Source of the DNA: Planctomycetota bacterium
GTDB taxonomy: Bacteria; Planctomycetota; Brocadiia; JAJRTI01
Assembly: GCA_024278415.1 (NCBI GenBank)
Contig: JAJRTI010000324.1
Location: 1 to 23,073 of the forward strand
Length of the DNA stretch: 23,073 bases
Direction of reading: 5' to 3'
Below are positions 7,032-14,107 of the stretch, piece by piece. The position numbers and the translations under genes were made by a program. How positions within the stretch are numbered: the stretch's first letter is position 1; each line of letters starts with the position of its first letter. The notes beneath the pieces are model-generated. The model ran no database searches, was not told the DNA's origin, and was given only the letters and a program-made list of their open reading frames with translations.

Positions 7032-7838
7032 ATGGCTATCAAGCTGCCGTATATGAGCTTCTCTTGCCCCGAGGCCACGCTCGAAGAGTTCGTCGGCTAC
7101 GCGAAAAAATACGGATACGAAGGAGTCGAACCGCGCGCGGAGGCCGGCCACAACCACGGCGTCGAGATCGACGCAAGCGCGGACAAGCGCGCCGAGATGA
7201 AGAAGTACTTCGAGGGCGAAGGTGTCGCTCCCTGCTGCCTGGCCACGTCACGCAAGTTCGCAATTCTGGACGAAGCCGAGTTGGCCGAGAGCATCGAGAC
7301 GTGCAAGAAGCTCATCGACCTTGCGGCCGACATTGGCAGCACGCGCCTCCGCACGTTCGGCGGCGTGCCCCCAGAGGGCATGAGCATGGACGACGCGATC
7401 CAGGCCGTGGGCGAGAGCCTCGGCAAACTGGGCCCCTACGCGGCCGAGCGCGGGGTCACGATCTGCACCGAGACGCACGACGCGTTCAGCAAAGCCACCG
7501 ACACCGCGGCAGCCATCGCGATCGCGAACTCGCCGGCCGTGAAGGCGAACTGGGACATCATGCACCCGTACACGAAGGGCATGACCATCGACGAGGCGTA
7601 CGACGCGCTCAAGGGCAATATCGCACACTGCCACATCCACGATGGCACGTACGACGACGCGCGCAAGCCCACCCTCGCGCTCATGGGCGAGGGCGAGATC
7701 CCCTACCCGCGCGCAATCGAGCTGTTGGAGGCGGACGGCTACGATGGCTATCTCTCGGGCGAATGGATCCAGGCGTGGCATCCCGACGAGGTGCTGCCCC
7801 ACGACGGGAAGGCGTTGCGAAGCTACATGCGCGCATGA
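7032..7838 (+). CDS. sugar phosphate isomerase/epimerase-like TIM-barrel protein
   Basis: The 268-residue protein belongs to the xylose-isomerase-like TIM-barrel (AP-endonuclease family 2) superfamily. Likely metal ligands can be read at the ends of strands: TETHDAF (Glu/His/Asp), NWDIMHPY (Asp/His), AHCHIHDG (His/His/Asp) and LSGEW near the C-terminus (Glu). Such proteins isomerise or epimerise free or phosphorylated sugars and inositols using a divalent metal; the substrate cannot be told. There is no signal peptide, so it acts in the cytoplasm. AAGGAG lies 7 bases before the ATG, a consensus promoter stands upstream and a strong terminator downstream, so the gene is a single-gene unit. The function is inferred from the fold and motifs only. 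Confidence 0.9.
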   Translation: MAIKLPYMSFSCPEATLEEFVGYAKKYGYEGVEPRAEAGHNHGVEIDASADKRAEMKKYFEGEGVAPCCLATSRKFAILDEAELAESIETCKKLIDLAADIGSTRLRTFGGVPPEGMSMDDAIQAVGESLGKLGPYAAERGVTICTETHDAFSKATDTAAAIAIANSPAVKANWDIMHPYTKGMTIDEAYDALKGNIAHCHIHDGTYDDARKPTLALMGEGEIPYPRAIELLEADGYDGYLSGEWIQAWHPDEVLPHDGKALRSYMRA

Positions 7839-7948
7839 CGCAAGAGGGACTCCGCCACGCCCGCGGTCACTTGCGCAGGGTGGCCGCGTCCGCCGCGAGT
7901 ATCCACAGAAGCGAAGATGCTCGATGCACTCTGCGCGGTTGCTTGCTA

Positions 7949-7977
7949 GCGCGGGCAATGTGGCCGCGCGTTTTTTT
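7949..7977 (+). terminator. factor-independent terminator after the isomerase-like gene
   Basis: GCGCGG (7949-7954) pairs with CCGCGC (7964-7969) over a 9-base loop and is followed by G and seven T (7971-7977). It lies 110 bases after the stop codon. A TATTAT sequence at 7980-7985, straight after the T-run, may be the -10 box for the next gene. Confidence 0.85.
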
Positions 7978-8026
7978 GCTATTATCCTCTGGGACGCACT
8001 TGGCCGTACACGGAGGCTGGCACTTG

Positions 8027-8947
8027 ATGCATCTGACAGTTCTAATCCTTGCCGCCGCCCTCGCCGCGCCCGCAGGGGGCCAAGCGGCCTTTCCGCCTCT
8101 CTACCATAAGGCGATGGCGTTTATCCAGAAACGCGGCCCGGAGTTGGGGCTCAAGTACGAACTCCAGGAGCAGGCGGCCGTGCCCCAGTGGGCCAAGGGG
8201 GAGCCAGAGCCGCTGTTCCGATTCGTGCACATGACCGACCTGCACTACAACCGCCGCGTCGATCCGTTTCTGCGCAAAGCGCTGCGGATGATTCGGGAGG
8301 ACATCAAACCGGCGTTTGTCGTCAGCACGGGCGATCTGTGCAATACACGCCAGCAGCCGGCCCTGAGGCGTGTCTTGGAGCAGGGCCTGGCCGGCATCCC
8401 CCACTATGCCACTCGCGGCGACAACTGGCCCTGGGGCTTCGGCGAGGCCTTCGGCCCCTACGACTGGAGCTTCACGTGCGGAGGCGTAGGCTTCGTGGCC
8501 GCGGCGCTCGACCGCGACATCGTGGGCCTCGGCATTGGCCTCTTCGAGCCGGACACGTGGCAGTGGCTCACGGCCGCGCTCGACTCATACGCGGGCCGGC
8601 CGGTGGTGTTCTTTATGCACGAGAACGTCATGCCGCCTACGTTCCTCGACGCACCGCGGTTGCTGCGCGCAATCCAAGCCCGGCCTTATGTTGTGGCGAC
8701 CGTTTCGGGACACCTACACTACGACTACGCGATACGGATTGCCGGACAGCTCCACCTCGTCGGCCCGGGCTTTGGCCCGCACCCGCGCCACCCGTTCAAG
8801 GTGTACGAGGTGCATCGGGACCATATCACCGTGCGCACGGTCAAATGGCGTGGCGGGCGATTCCAGTACGTCACGCTCTACCAGCGCATCGACTTCCCTG
8901 GGGGCATGAGGTTGGCGTTGCCTGCCAATGGGCAAGCCAAGGTCTAG
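8027..8947 (+). CDS. secreted metallophosphoesterase
   Basis: The 306-residue protein starts with a signal peptide (hydrophobic to about residue 18, likely cleaved near GGQA). A calcineurin-like phosphoesterase domain follows with HMTDLHY (the DxH motif), VSTGDLCN (GD), FFMHENV (H) and VSGHLHY (GHxH). The usual GNHD motif is replaced by TRGDNW, so the metal-bridging Asn/His pair is altered, although the rest of the site is intact. It probably hydrolyses a phosphoester outside the cytoplasm; the substrate is unknown. I chose the ATG at 8027 because GGAGG lies 10 bases upstream and the signal peptide begins there; the frame stays open far upstream, across the previous gene, but that part is not protein-like. 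Compared with the phosphoesterase of the 492-5667 operon, this one keeps both His-rich end motifs. Confidence 0.88.
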   Translation: MHLTVLILAAALAAPAGGQAAFPPLYHKAMAFIQKRGPELGLKYELQEQAAVPQWAKGEPEPLFRFVHMTDLHYNRRVDPFLRKALRMIREDIKPAFVVSTGDLCNTRQQPALRRVLEQGLAGIPHYATRGDNWPWGFGEAFGPYDWSFTCGGVGFVAAALDRDIVGLGIGLFEPDTWQWLTAALDSYAGRPVVFFMHENVMPPTFLDAPRLLRAIQARPYVVATVSGHLHYDYAIRIAGQLHLVGPGFGPHPRHPFKVYEVHRDHITVRTVKWRGGRFQYVTLYQRIDFPGGMRLALPANGQAKV

Positions 8948-8974
8948 GGCTTTCGTGCGCGGGCGCCGCGGGAG

Positions 8975-9160
8975 GTGATCGAGGACCCGTCGCTCGCGGG
9001 ACGTATGCTCGCATTGGTGCCCCCGGTCATGGCATTCATTCCGCTCACGGGCCGGCAAGACGAAGTCTGGGCGGACATTGGCGAACTGGCTTCTGACCTG
9101 ATGAACGCCATGGCCCAGCAAGCGCGGAGGGCGAAGCCTGCGCCTCAAGGCCGGCGGTAG
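8975..9160 (+). CDS. small hypothetical protein
   Basis: A 61-codon frame starts with GTG and looks codon-biased like its neighbours. It has a short hydrophobic stretch (LALVPPVMAFIPL), a predicted helix (EVWADIGELASDLMNAMAQQ) and a basic tail. It resembles nothing I know. It is in the same frame as the preceding phosphoesterase, with only the TAG at 8945-8947 and nine sense codons between, so it could be a cut-off C-terminal extension instead. A GGGAGG lies too close to the GTG to be an ideal ribosome site. Confidence 0.35.
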   Translation: MIEDPSLAGRMLALVPPVMAFIPLTGRQDEVWADIGELASDLMNAMAQQARRAKPAPQGRR

Positions 9161-9169
9161 GGCGGCGTG

Positions 9170-9198
9170 TTGACGCCTACGCGGCCTCACGCTATGGT
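9170..9198 (+). promoter_or_regulatory. likely promoter for the pRiA4b ORF-3-like gene
   Basis: TTGACG (9170-9175) and TATGGT (9193-9198) are 17 bases apart, about 55 bases before the expected ribosome site. The -10 box is imperfect. Confidence 0.55.
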
Positions 9199-9260
9199 GG
9201 TGCGTCACGATTCTCTAAGCTCCAGGCGGGAAACGCCCATAATCAGGAGATGACCCACTC

Positions 9261-9719
9261 ATGCCGTCACGCAAGCTCTATGACCTGAAGGTGTCCCTCT
9301 TGTCCGCCCCGGCGCATGCGGGGCCGCTTGAGGAGGAGGTCTCGCGCACAATCCAAATCCGAGGCGACCTCATGCTGTCGGATCTGCACAGAGCGATTTT
9401 CGACGCGTTCGATCGCGAGGAGGAGCATATGTACGAGTTCCTCTTCGACGGCGACAACGGCAAGCACCGCGCACGTTACACCATGGGCGCGGATTTGGAG
9501 GGGGATCCGTCTAAGCCAAAGTCCACAGGCGACGTGAGTGAAACGACCGTGGCGTCGCTTGGCCTCGCACTATGCGACCGATTTAAGTACGTCTTCGGCT
9601 TTGGCGACGAGTGGGTGCACGAGGTGGAGGTGGTCGCATTCGAGCAGGGCTCGGGCTTCGCAAGTTCGCCTTCGGTCATTGCGCGTGTGGGCGAATCGCC
9701 GGAGCAGTACCCGGACTAA
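9261..9719 (+). CDS. plasmid pRiA4b ORF-3 family protein
   Basis: The 152-residue protein matches the pRiA4b ORF-3 pattern: YDLKVSLL at the start, IQIRGDLMLSDLHRAIFDAFD, EEHMYEFLFDG, then FKYVFGFGDEWVHEVEVV and the typical ending RVGESPEQYPD. The family is named from a plasmid gene and is linked with IS1096-type passenger proteins, but most members are chromosomal and of unknown function. An IWRR-type motif near residue 20, common in the family, is not clear here. AGGAGA lies about 10 bases before the ATG. No transposase or insertion-sequence end is seen beside it, so mobility is not supported apart from the inverted-repeat element that begins right after the stop codon. Confidence 0.88.
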   Translation: MPSRKLYDLKVSLLSAPAHAGPLEEEVSRTIQIRGDLMLSDLHRAIFDAFDREEEHMYEFLFDGDNGKHRARYTMGADLEGDPSKPKSTGDVSETTVASLGLALCDRFKYVFGFGDEWVHEVEVVAFEQGSGFASSPSVIARVGESPEQYPD

Positions 9720-9872
9720 CCCGCATTTCTCACCAGCCTGGGCGCGTCGAATGGGAGGGGCTGGCCCGTCGGGCGCCGCTGCTGCGTTGCACGGCGCTCG
9801 ACGGGCCCCGAGCACGCCTTCGCGACAGTGCGCCTGGCATCGACACCCGCCTGGACTCGTGAGAAATGCGGG
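9720..9872. repeat. nested inverted-repeat element
   Basis: The outer arms CCCGCATTTCTCAC (9720-9733) and GTGAGAAATGCGGG (9859-9872) are a perfect 14-bp inverted repeat, with weaker matching inwards. Inside, GGCCCGTCGGGCGCCG (9763-9778) pairs with CGGCGCTCGACGGGCC (9792-9807) at 15 of 16 positions, the odd one being a possible G-U pair. The element abuts the stop codon of the pRiA4b-like gene and lies between convergent genes. It contains no gene. It could be a MITE-like repeat, a structured RNA or a terminator for both genes. The rest of the gap, 9873-9948, shows nothing. Confidence 0.7.
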
Positions 9873-9948
9873 CTAAGCTACGGGGCGCAGACGGACAGAA
9901 CGCGAAGACCTATCGGGGGGCGGCCTTCTGGGAGTGGCGTGCGCCGAC

Positions 9949-10737
9949 TCAGCCCTCAACCGGCTTCGCTGCCGGCGCCCTCTCTTGGCCCGCCTTGCCC
10001 GCCCTCTTCTCCAGGAGCGACAGGAGCGCGTCGAGCATGGGCTTGTAGCGCTCGCGCATGAAGGGGTTTGCGTCGGGGTCGAAGCGGCGCCGGCGTCCCT
10101 CCTGGCGTTCGCGGGTGCCTGAGCCCGCCTCGCGGTGTGCGGGCCGAGCCGTCTCCGTCGTGGCTGCGGTCGTCGTGGCCGCGGGTGAGGCCGTTTGTGT
10201 CGCGGCCCCGTCTGGCCTGCCTCGCCTGCCACGTCCTCGCGATAGGCGCGGCAACTCGATTGCGTCGAACCCGGCAATCTGCTCCGGGGTGAGCACGGCT
10301 TTGGCCTTGGCCACAAGCGCCAACGCGGGCTCCTTTGCGAGTTTCGCCTCCGTGCGCAACGGTGCGAGGGTCTGGATTAGCTTTGCGGCCTGCTCCGCCG
10401 AGAGTGCGAGCCCCTCTTGCTGGTCCAATACTGGCAACTTCCGCACCAGGCTTGTGAGCGCCAGCCGGTAAGCGAAGCGCTCGCGCCAGTTGCCCATGCC
10501 CCCACCTCCGTCTCTTGGGGCATCTGGATCTTCGTCGATGCACTGCTTCCGTCGGTTGAGTTGTTTCAACTGTGCCCGGTGGTTCGAGTATGCGGCCACG
10601 GCCGCGGCCGCCAGCACCGCGGCCGCCAGTGGCACGATCAGCGGGGCGCCTGCCTTCTCCATCTGCTTGCGGAACAGAAGCGCGGCGAGGAGAACGGCCA
10701 CGCCAAAGGCCATCACGATGCCGGATAGGGGAGTCAC
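9949..10737 (-). CDS. hypothetical membrane protein with two N-terminal helices
   Basis: The 262-residue protein has two membrane helices (about 3-20 and 32-50) and then a soluble part. This holds a helical region with LSAEQAAKLIQTLAPLR and VLTPEQIAGFDAIEL, reminiscent of the LTPEQ helices of Spy/CpxP-like proteins. A low-complexity Arg/Gly then Ala/Thr-rich linker follows, and a final helical segment (RERYKPMLDALLSLLEKRAGKAG). I do not recognise the family. I chose the GTG at 10737 because GGAGG lies 8 bases before it; the ATG at 10752 overlaps that ribosome site. It follows the lipoprotein gene after 35 bases, probably in one transcript. Confidence 0.75.
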   Translation of the reverse strand: MTPLSGIVMAFGVAVLLAALLFRKQMEKAGAPLIVPLAAAVLAAAAVAAYSNHRAQLKQLNRRKQCIDEDPDAPRDGGGGMGNWRERFAYRLALTSLVRKLPVLDQQEGLALSAEQAAKLIQTLAPLRTEAKLAKEPALALVAKAKAVLTPEQIAGFDAIELPRLSRGRGRRGRPDGAATQTASPAATTTAATTETARPAHREAGSGTRERQEGRRRRFDPDANPFMRERYKPMLDALLSLLEKRAGKAGQERAPAAKPVEG

Positions 10738-10772
10738 AGCCCGAGCCTCCATGGATATAGCTGGGCCGTGCG

Positions 10773-11126
10773 CTAGCGGTCCAGTTCGTCAATGATCCCG
10801 TCGCCGTTGCTGTCCGCGTCCTGGGTGTCGGGGATCCCGTCGTTGTCGTCGTCCGTGTCTTGGTAGTTGGGGATGCCGTCGCCGTCGATGTCGGTATCGC
10901 GCGTGTCAGGGATTCCATCTTGGTCGAGGTCGTGTGCGAGGCGATCCGTCTCGCGTTCGCGTTGCAGGCGTGATGGGTCCACGGCCATGCGTCCCGCGCT
11001 GTTGAACCCTTCGTCCGTGCTCTCGGCCAGGCCGAAGTTCAAGTTGTAGCTGCTTGCGCGGCAGCCAGCGACGGCGATGAGCACAAGCATGCACGGCAGG
11101 AGCCGTTTCGTGGTGTTCTGTGCCAT
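10773..11126 (-). CDS. lipoprotein with thrombospondin type 3-like calcium-binding repeats
   Basis: The 117-residue protein has a lipoprotein signal: a basic start, a hydrophobic core and the lipobox VAGC, with Cys about residue 22. About 45 residues of linker follow, then a C-terminal run of Asp-rich repeats: DLDQDGIPDTRD, DIDGDGIPNYQD, DDDNDGIPDTQD and DSNGDGIIDELD. These match the thrombospondin type 3 / DxDxDGxxD calcium-binding repeat found on many surface proteins. It is expected at a membrane facing the outside, binding calcium. AAGGAG lies 7 bases before the ATG, a promoter is visible upstream, and the membrane protein gene follows 35 bases downstream. Confidence 0.88.
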   Translation of the reverse strand: MAQNTTKRLLPCMLVLIAVAGCRASSYNLNFGLAESTDEGFNSAGRMAVDPSRLQRERETDRLAHDLDQDGIPDTRDTDIDGDGIPNYQDTDDDNDGIPDTQDADSNGDGIIDELDR

Positions 11127-11197
11127 GACGTATCTCCTTTGTGAGTGGCCCTTCCTGCTAGGTTCTCAAGTCGCGAGATAGGTTGGAGGCTGGGGTC

Positions 11198-11225
11198 ATT
11201 CTACTCTACCCGCGGTGTGTGTCAA
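11198..11225 (-). promoter_or_regulatory. sigma-70 type promoter for the lipoprotein gene
   Basis: On the minus strand, TTGACA (11220-11225) is a perfect -35 box and TAGAAT (11198-11203) follows after 16 bases. The -35 box covers the stop codon of the uridylyltransferase-isomerase gene, so the two transcription units are packed end to end. Confidence 0.85.
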
Positions 11226-14014
11226 ATGATCCGCGTGGGGTCTTTGGCCGGCCGGGCATCGACGATGGCTTTGCGCTGTTCGAACTTCTCGCCCTTGCGG
11301 CCGAGCATGGCATGGGCGTTCAGTTTGCCCAGCTCCACCCCCGGTTGGTTGAACGCGTCGATGTTGTAGAGTTCGCCGGCGAACGCGGTCTGCATCTCGA
11401 GCATGTAAAAGAGTTGGCCGAGCGTATGGGGCGACACCGTGGGCATGTGGATCGTGCAGTTGGGCCGGCTGTTTTCGGTCAGCGCCAGTTCTGTGCCGAT
11501 GCGTTCGGCTTCGAGGACTTGATTCAGGGTGTGGCCGGCCAGATAGCCCACGCCGTCCAAATCCGCCACCCCGTCTGGTATCACGCAGGTCACCCCAAAA
11601 TCCGCCACTGCGAGGAACGTAATGACCTTGTCGAACGGCCCTTCCATGTAGAGTTGCACTTGCGAGTGCTGATCGGTGGCGCCCAGCGCTTTCACCGGCG
11701 TGGGGCCAACGTGTATCGGCTTTCCGTTCCGATCGACGTTCTTGCCCAGGCTCTCGGCCCAAAGCTGGCGGAACCAATCGGCCACCGAGTAGAGGCCCCA
11801 CGCGTACGGCATCATAACGGAGATCGGCTTGCTGTTCTGATCGCTCATGAACTGGAGCACCGCGTTCATGAGCGCGGGATTGGCCCACAGGTCGGTGTTT
11901 AGGCAGCGCAGGTCCATGGCCGCCGCTCCGGCGAGGAGTGCGTCCACGTCGATGCCGGCCACGGCCGCGGTGAGCAAGCCCACGGGCGACATGACGCTGA
12001 ACCGGCCGCCCACGCCATCGGGCACGATCAGCGTGCGCCAGCCGTGGTCCCGGGCCATGGGCACCAACTTGCCATGGGCGCGGTCTGTGGTCGCGACGAT
12101 TTGCTTGGCCACGTCCGCGCCGGCCGCGCGGAGGCGGTCCCGCGCAATCAAGAGCTGCCCCATGGCCTCCGCGGTCTTGCCGGACTTGGAGATCACGTTG
12201 AACACCGTCCGCTTGGGGTCGAGCATGTCAAACAGCGTCTGCGATTGCAGCGGATCGACGTTGTCGAGCACGTAGACTCGCGGGCCGCCGCGCACGTCGC
12301 GGGGCAATTCGTTGTAGTACGGCTTGCAGAGAGCGGACACGAGCGCGATGTTGCCTAGCGCGGAGCCGCCGATGCCCAGCACGACAAAGTTGTCATACTC
12401 GCTGCGAATCTCGCCGGCCAACGCGGCGATCTCATCGACCTGGAAGCGTTCGTGCGGCAGGTCGGTCCAAGCCATGTCCTTGATCTCTCGATCGAGGAAC
12501 GGCTTGGTGCGGCCGGCCTCGCGGCGTTTCTGCACCGCCGCGGCCGCGGCCGCGGCTTGGCCGGCCATTGAGTCGAGTTCCTCCTTGGAGAACCCATGCG
12601 GCGCCGGCACGTTGGGCTGCATCATGTTGTTGAAGTCGAGTCGGATTGCGGCCTCCGCGAGGTGCTGCCGGAGAGTGGCCGCGTCTTGCGCGTCGAGAGG
12701 GCTGATCTCCATGGCCACCGCCACGTTGCCGTCCCCGTCGCGTGGCAGCTTCCCGGTCGCCTCCTCGAGCCAAGAGCCCCACAAGTTCACAAGCGCCTGC
12801 CTCGCGGTGGCCGGCGAGTCATCGCCTTCGGCGTTCTTAACCGGCGCAAAGTCCTCCTCGCGCACGGTCTGGTACACGACCACGCGGGCCGCGTGGGGTA
12901 GGACGTCGAAGATGAATGTCTCGAATTTGATGCCGTTCTTGGCGCCTTTCTCTGGCTGGACGAACTTGCCGTTCTTGTCGATGAACGGCATGTCCTTCTG
13001 CGCTTGGTGGATAGGCAGCCCCTTGGGCAGTTGGCTCATGCGGCCCAGGAAGTCGACCGAGAACGCGTGGATTGCGATGCTGCCCATGCGGTACGTGAGC
13101 TTGCCGTCGTCGTCGCGTTGGTACTTTTGCGGGTCGGGGAGGTCGCTGTACTCGACGACGTGGTGCCGGCCATCGACAAGGCCCACGACGCCGAGGCCCT
13201 CCTCTGGGTCGCGTTTTTCCAGCACCTTGAGCGACATCTCTGCGTGGCGCAGGCGATGGTAGCCCATGAACAGGGGGTCGGCGATCTGAACCAGCGCGTT
13301 GTCGACTTGGAAGTAGAACACGTCAGTCACGCCGCGGCCGCGCATGTCGTCGAGCATGCCGGACTTTGCGAGCGCTTGGATCGTGCCTCCGTGGCCGTTG
13401 GGGCTCTGGGCGAGCCGGCCCTTCGAGGCCATGAGCAGCTTGCCGTCGCGGTCCACGACCGCGTTATTGTCTTGCTTGAAGAACTGGACGCCATCGGCGC
13501 CGAGCCCGAGGCTTCCGTGGTCCGCGAAGTACTGCCGCGTCTCCGCGTCGGTCGCGTCGCTCGTCATCACGTAGAGGGGCAGACTGGCTCCGTAGCGCTT
13601 CTTGAGTGCGAGGATCTTTTCCGCGTGCAATTGGAAAAGCGTCTTGCCGGAGAGTGGCATGATGGGGAACATGCCCTTGGGATGGTCGAAGCCCAGGCGC
13701 GTGCCCTGGCCTCCGGCCACGAGCACGAGGCCGACCTGGTTGGCGGCGAGCAGCTCCTGTCCCGCGGCCTCGGCCTCGGCATCGCCTTGCGAGCCGCGGG
13801 GCTTCACGCACGATGGAGGCATGAACTTGGCGAGGAACTCCTGGCTGGGCGCGACGGGGCCGCGCTCCATCTCCTTGGCGATCATGTCGAAGTCGACGGC
13901 CGCGATCTGGGCGGCGAGCGCAGAACGCGCGTCGTCTGCCAGTTCGTCCCACCACTGGAGGATGTGGTCTTGGCCGAGGGGCTTGAGTTGGTTCAGCAGC
14001 AACTGTTTGGTCAT
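11222..14014 (-). CDS. fused UAP1-like UTP-sugar-1-phosphate uridylyltransferase and glucose-6-phosphate isomerase
   Basis: The 930-residue protein joins two enzymes. Residues 1 to about 455 are UDPGP-family and closest to the UAP1 (UDP-N-acetylhexosamine pyrophosphorylase) type: the nucleotide loop VLVAGGQGTRLGFDHPKGMF (about 96-115), PNGHGG, VDNALVQIADPLFMG, VLEKRDPEEGLGVVG and VEYSDL. About 465-930 are glucose-6-phosphate isomerase: LGIGGSALGN (about 546), ISKSGKTAEA (about 607), the family signature DGVGGRFSVMSPVG (about 665), TDQHSQVQLYMEGP and the second signature ending FNQPGVELGK (about 887). Both halves keep their signature residues, so both may be active. The isomerase half interconverts glucose- and fructose-6-phosphate; the other makes UDP-glucose or UDP-N-acetylglucosamine type products. 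It is cytosolic. No clear ribosome site precedes the ATG, and the gene follows the FHA gene by 93 bases. The sugar specificity cannot be told. Confidence 0.95.
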   Translation of the reverse strand: MTKQLLLNQLKPLGQDHILQWWDELADDARSALAAQIAAVDFDMIAKEMERGPVAPSQEFLAKFMPPSCVKPRGSQGDAEAEAAGQELLAANQVGLVLVAGGQGTRLGFDHPKGMFPIMPLSGKTLFQLHAEKILALKKRYGASLPLYVMTSDATDAETRQYFADHGSLGLGADGVQFFKQDNNAVVDRDGKLLMASKGRLAQSPNGHGGTIQALAKSGMLDDMRGRGVTDVFYFQVDNALVQIADPLFMGYHRLRHAEMSLKVLEKRDPEEGLGVVGLVDGRHHVVEYSDLPDPQKYQRDDDGKLTYRMGSIAIHAFSVDFLGRMSQLPKGLPIHQAQKDMPFIDKNGKFVQPEKGAKNGIKFETFIFDVLPHAARVVVYQTVREEDFAPVKNAEGDDSPATARQALVNLWGSWLEEATGKLPRDGDGNVAVAMEISPLDAQDAATLRQHLAEAAIRLDFNNMMQPNVPAPHGFSKEELDSMAGQAAAAAAAVQKRREAGRTKPFLDREIKDMAWTDLPHERFQVDEIAALAGEIRSEYDNFVVLGIGGSALGNIALVSALCKPYYNELPRDVRGGPRVYVLDNVDPLQSQTLFDMLDPKRTVFNVISKSGKTAEAMGQLLIARDRLRAAGADVAKQIVATTDRAHGKLVPMARDHGWRTLIVPDGVGGRFSVMSPVGLLTAAVAGIDVDALLAGAAAMDLRCLNTDLWANPALMNAVLQFMSDQNSKPISVMMPYAWGLYSVADWFRQLWAESLGKNVDRNGKPIHVGPTPVKALGATDQHSQVQLYMEGPFDKVITFLAVADFGVTCVIPDGVADLDGVGYLAGHTLNQVLEAERIGTELALTENSRPNCTIHMPTVSPHTLGQLFYMLEMQTAFAGELYNIDAFNQPGVELGKLNAHAMLGRKGEKFEQRKAIVDARPAKDPTRII

Positions 14015-14049
14015 GGCTCATCTAGGGTAGGGGGATCAGGGGCTCGCAT

Positions 14050-14068
14050 GCGCCTGGAGAGCAGGCGC
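14050..14068 (-). other. hairpin between the FHA phosphatase and fusion-enzyme genes
   Basis: GCGCCTG (14050-14056) pairs perfectly with CAGGCGC (14062-14068) over a 5-base loop, between two genes transcribed the same way. There is no T-run, so it may be a partial terminator or an RNA-processing stem. Confidence 0.35.
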
Positions 14069-14107
14069 CATTCCTCCAAGGCGAGTCGACGTCGGGCCGT
14101 TGTGCCC

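Noticed and set aside
7064..8026. Upstream extension of the secreted phosphoesterase frame across the isomerase-like gene
   Set aside because: The extension is out of frame with a well-supported gene, is very Arg/His-rich, and crosses a terminator. A ribosome site and signal peptide mark the start at 8027.
9261..9872. Insertion sequence suggested by the pRiA4b ORF-3 family name and nearby inverted repeats
   Set aside because: No transposase is present, and the inverted repeats flank the non-coding element after the gene, not the gene itself.
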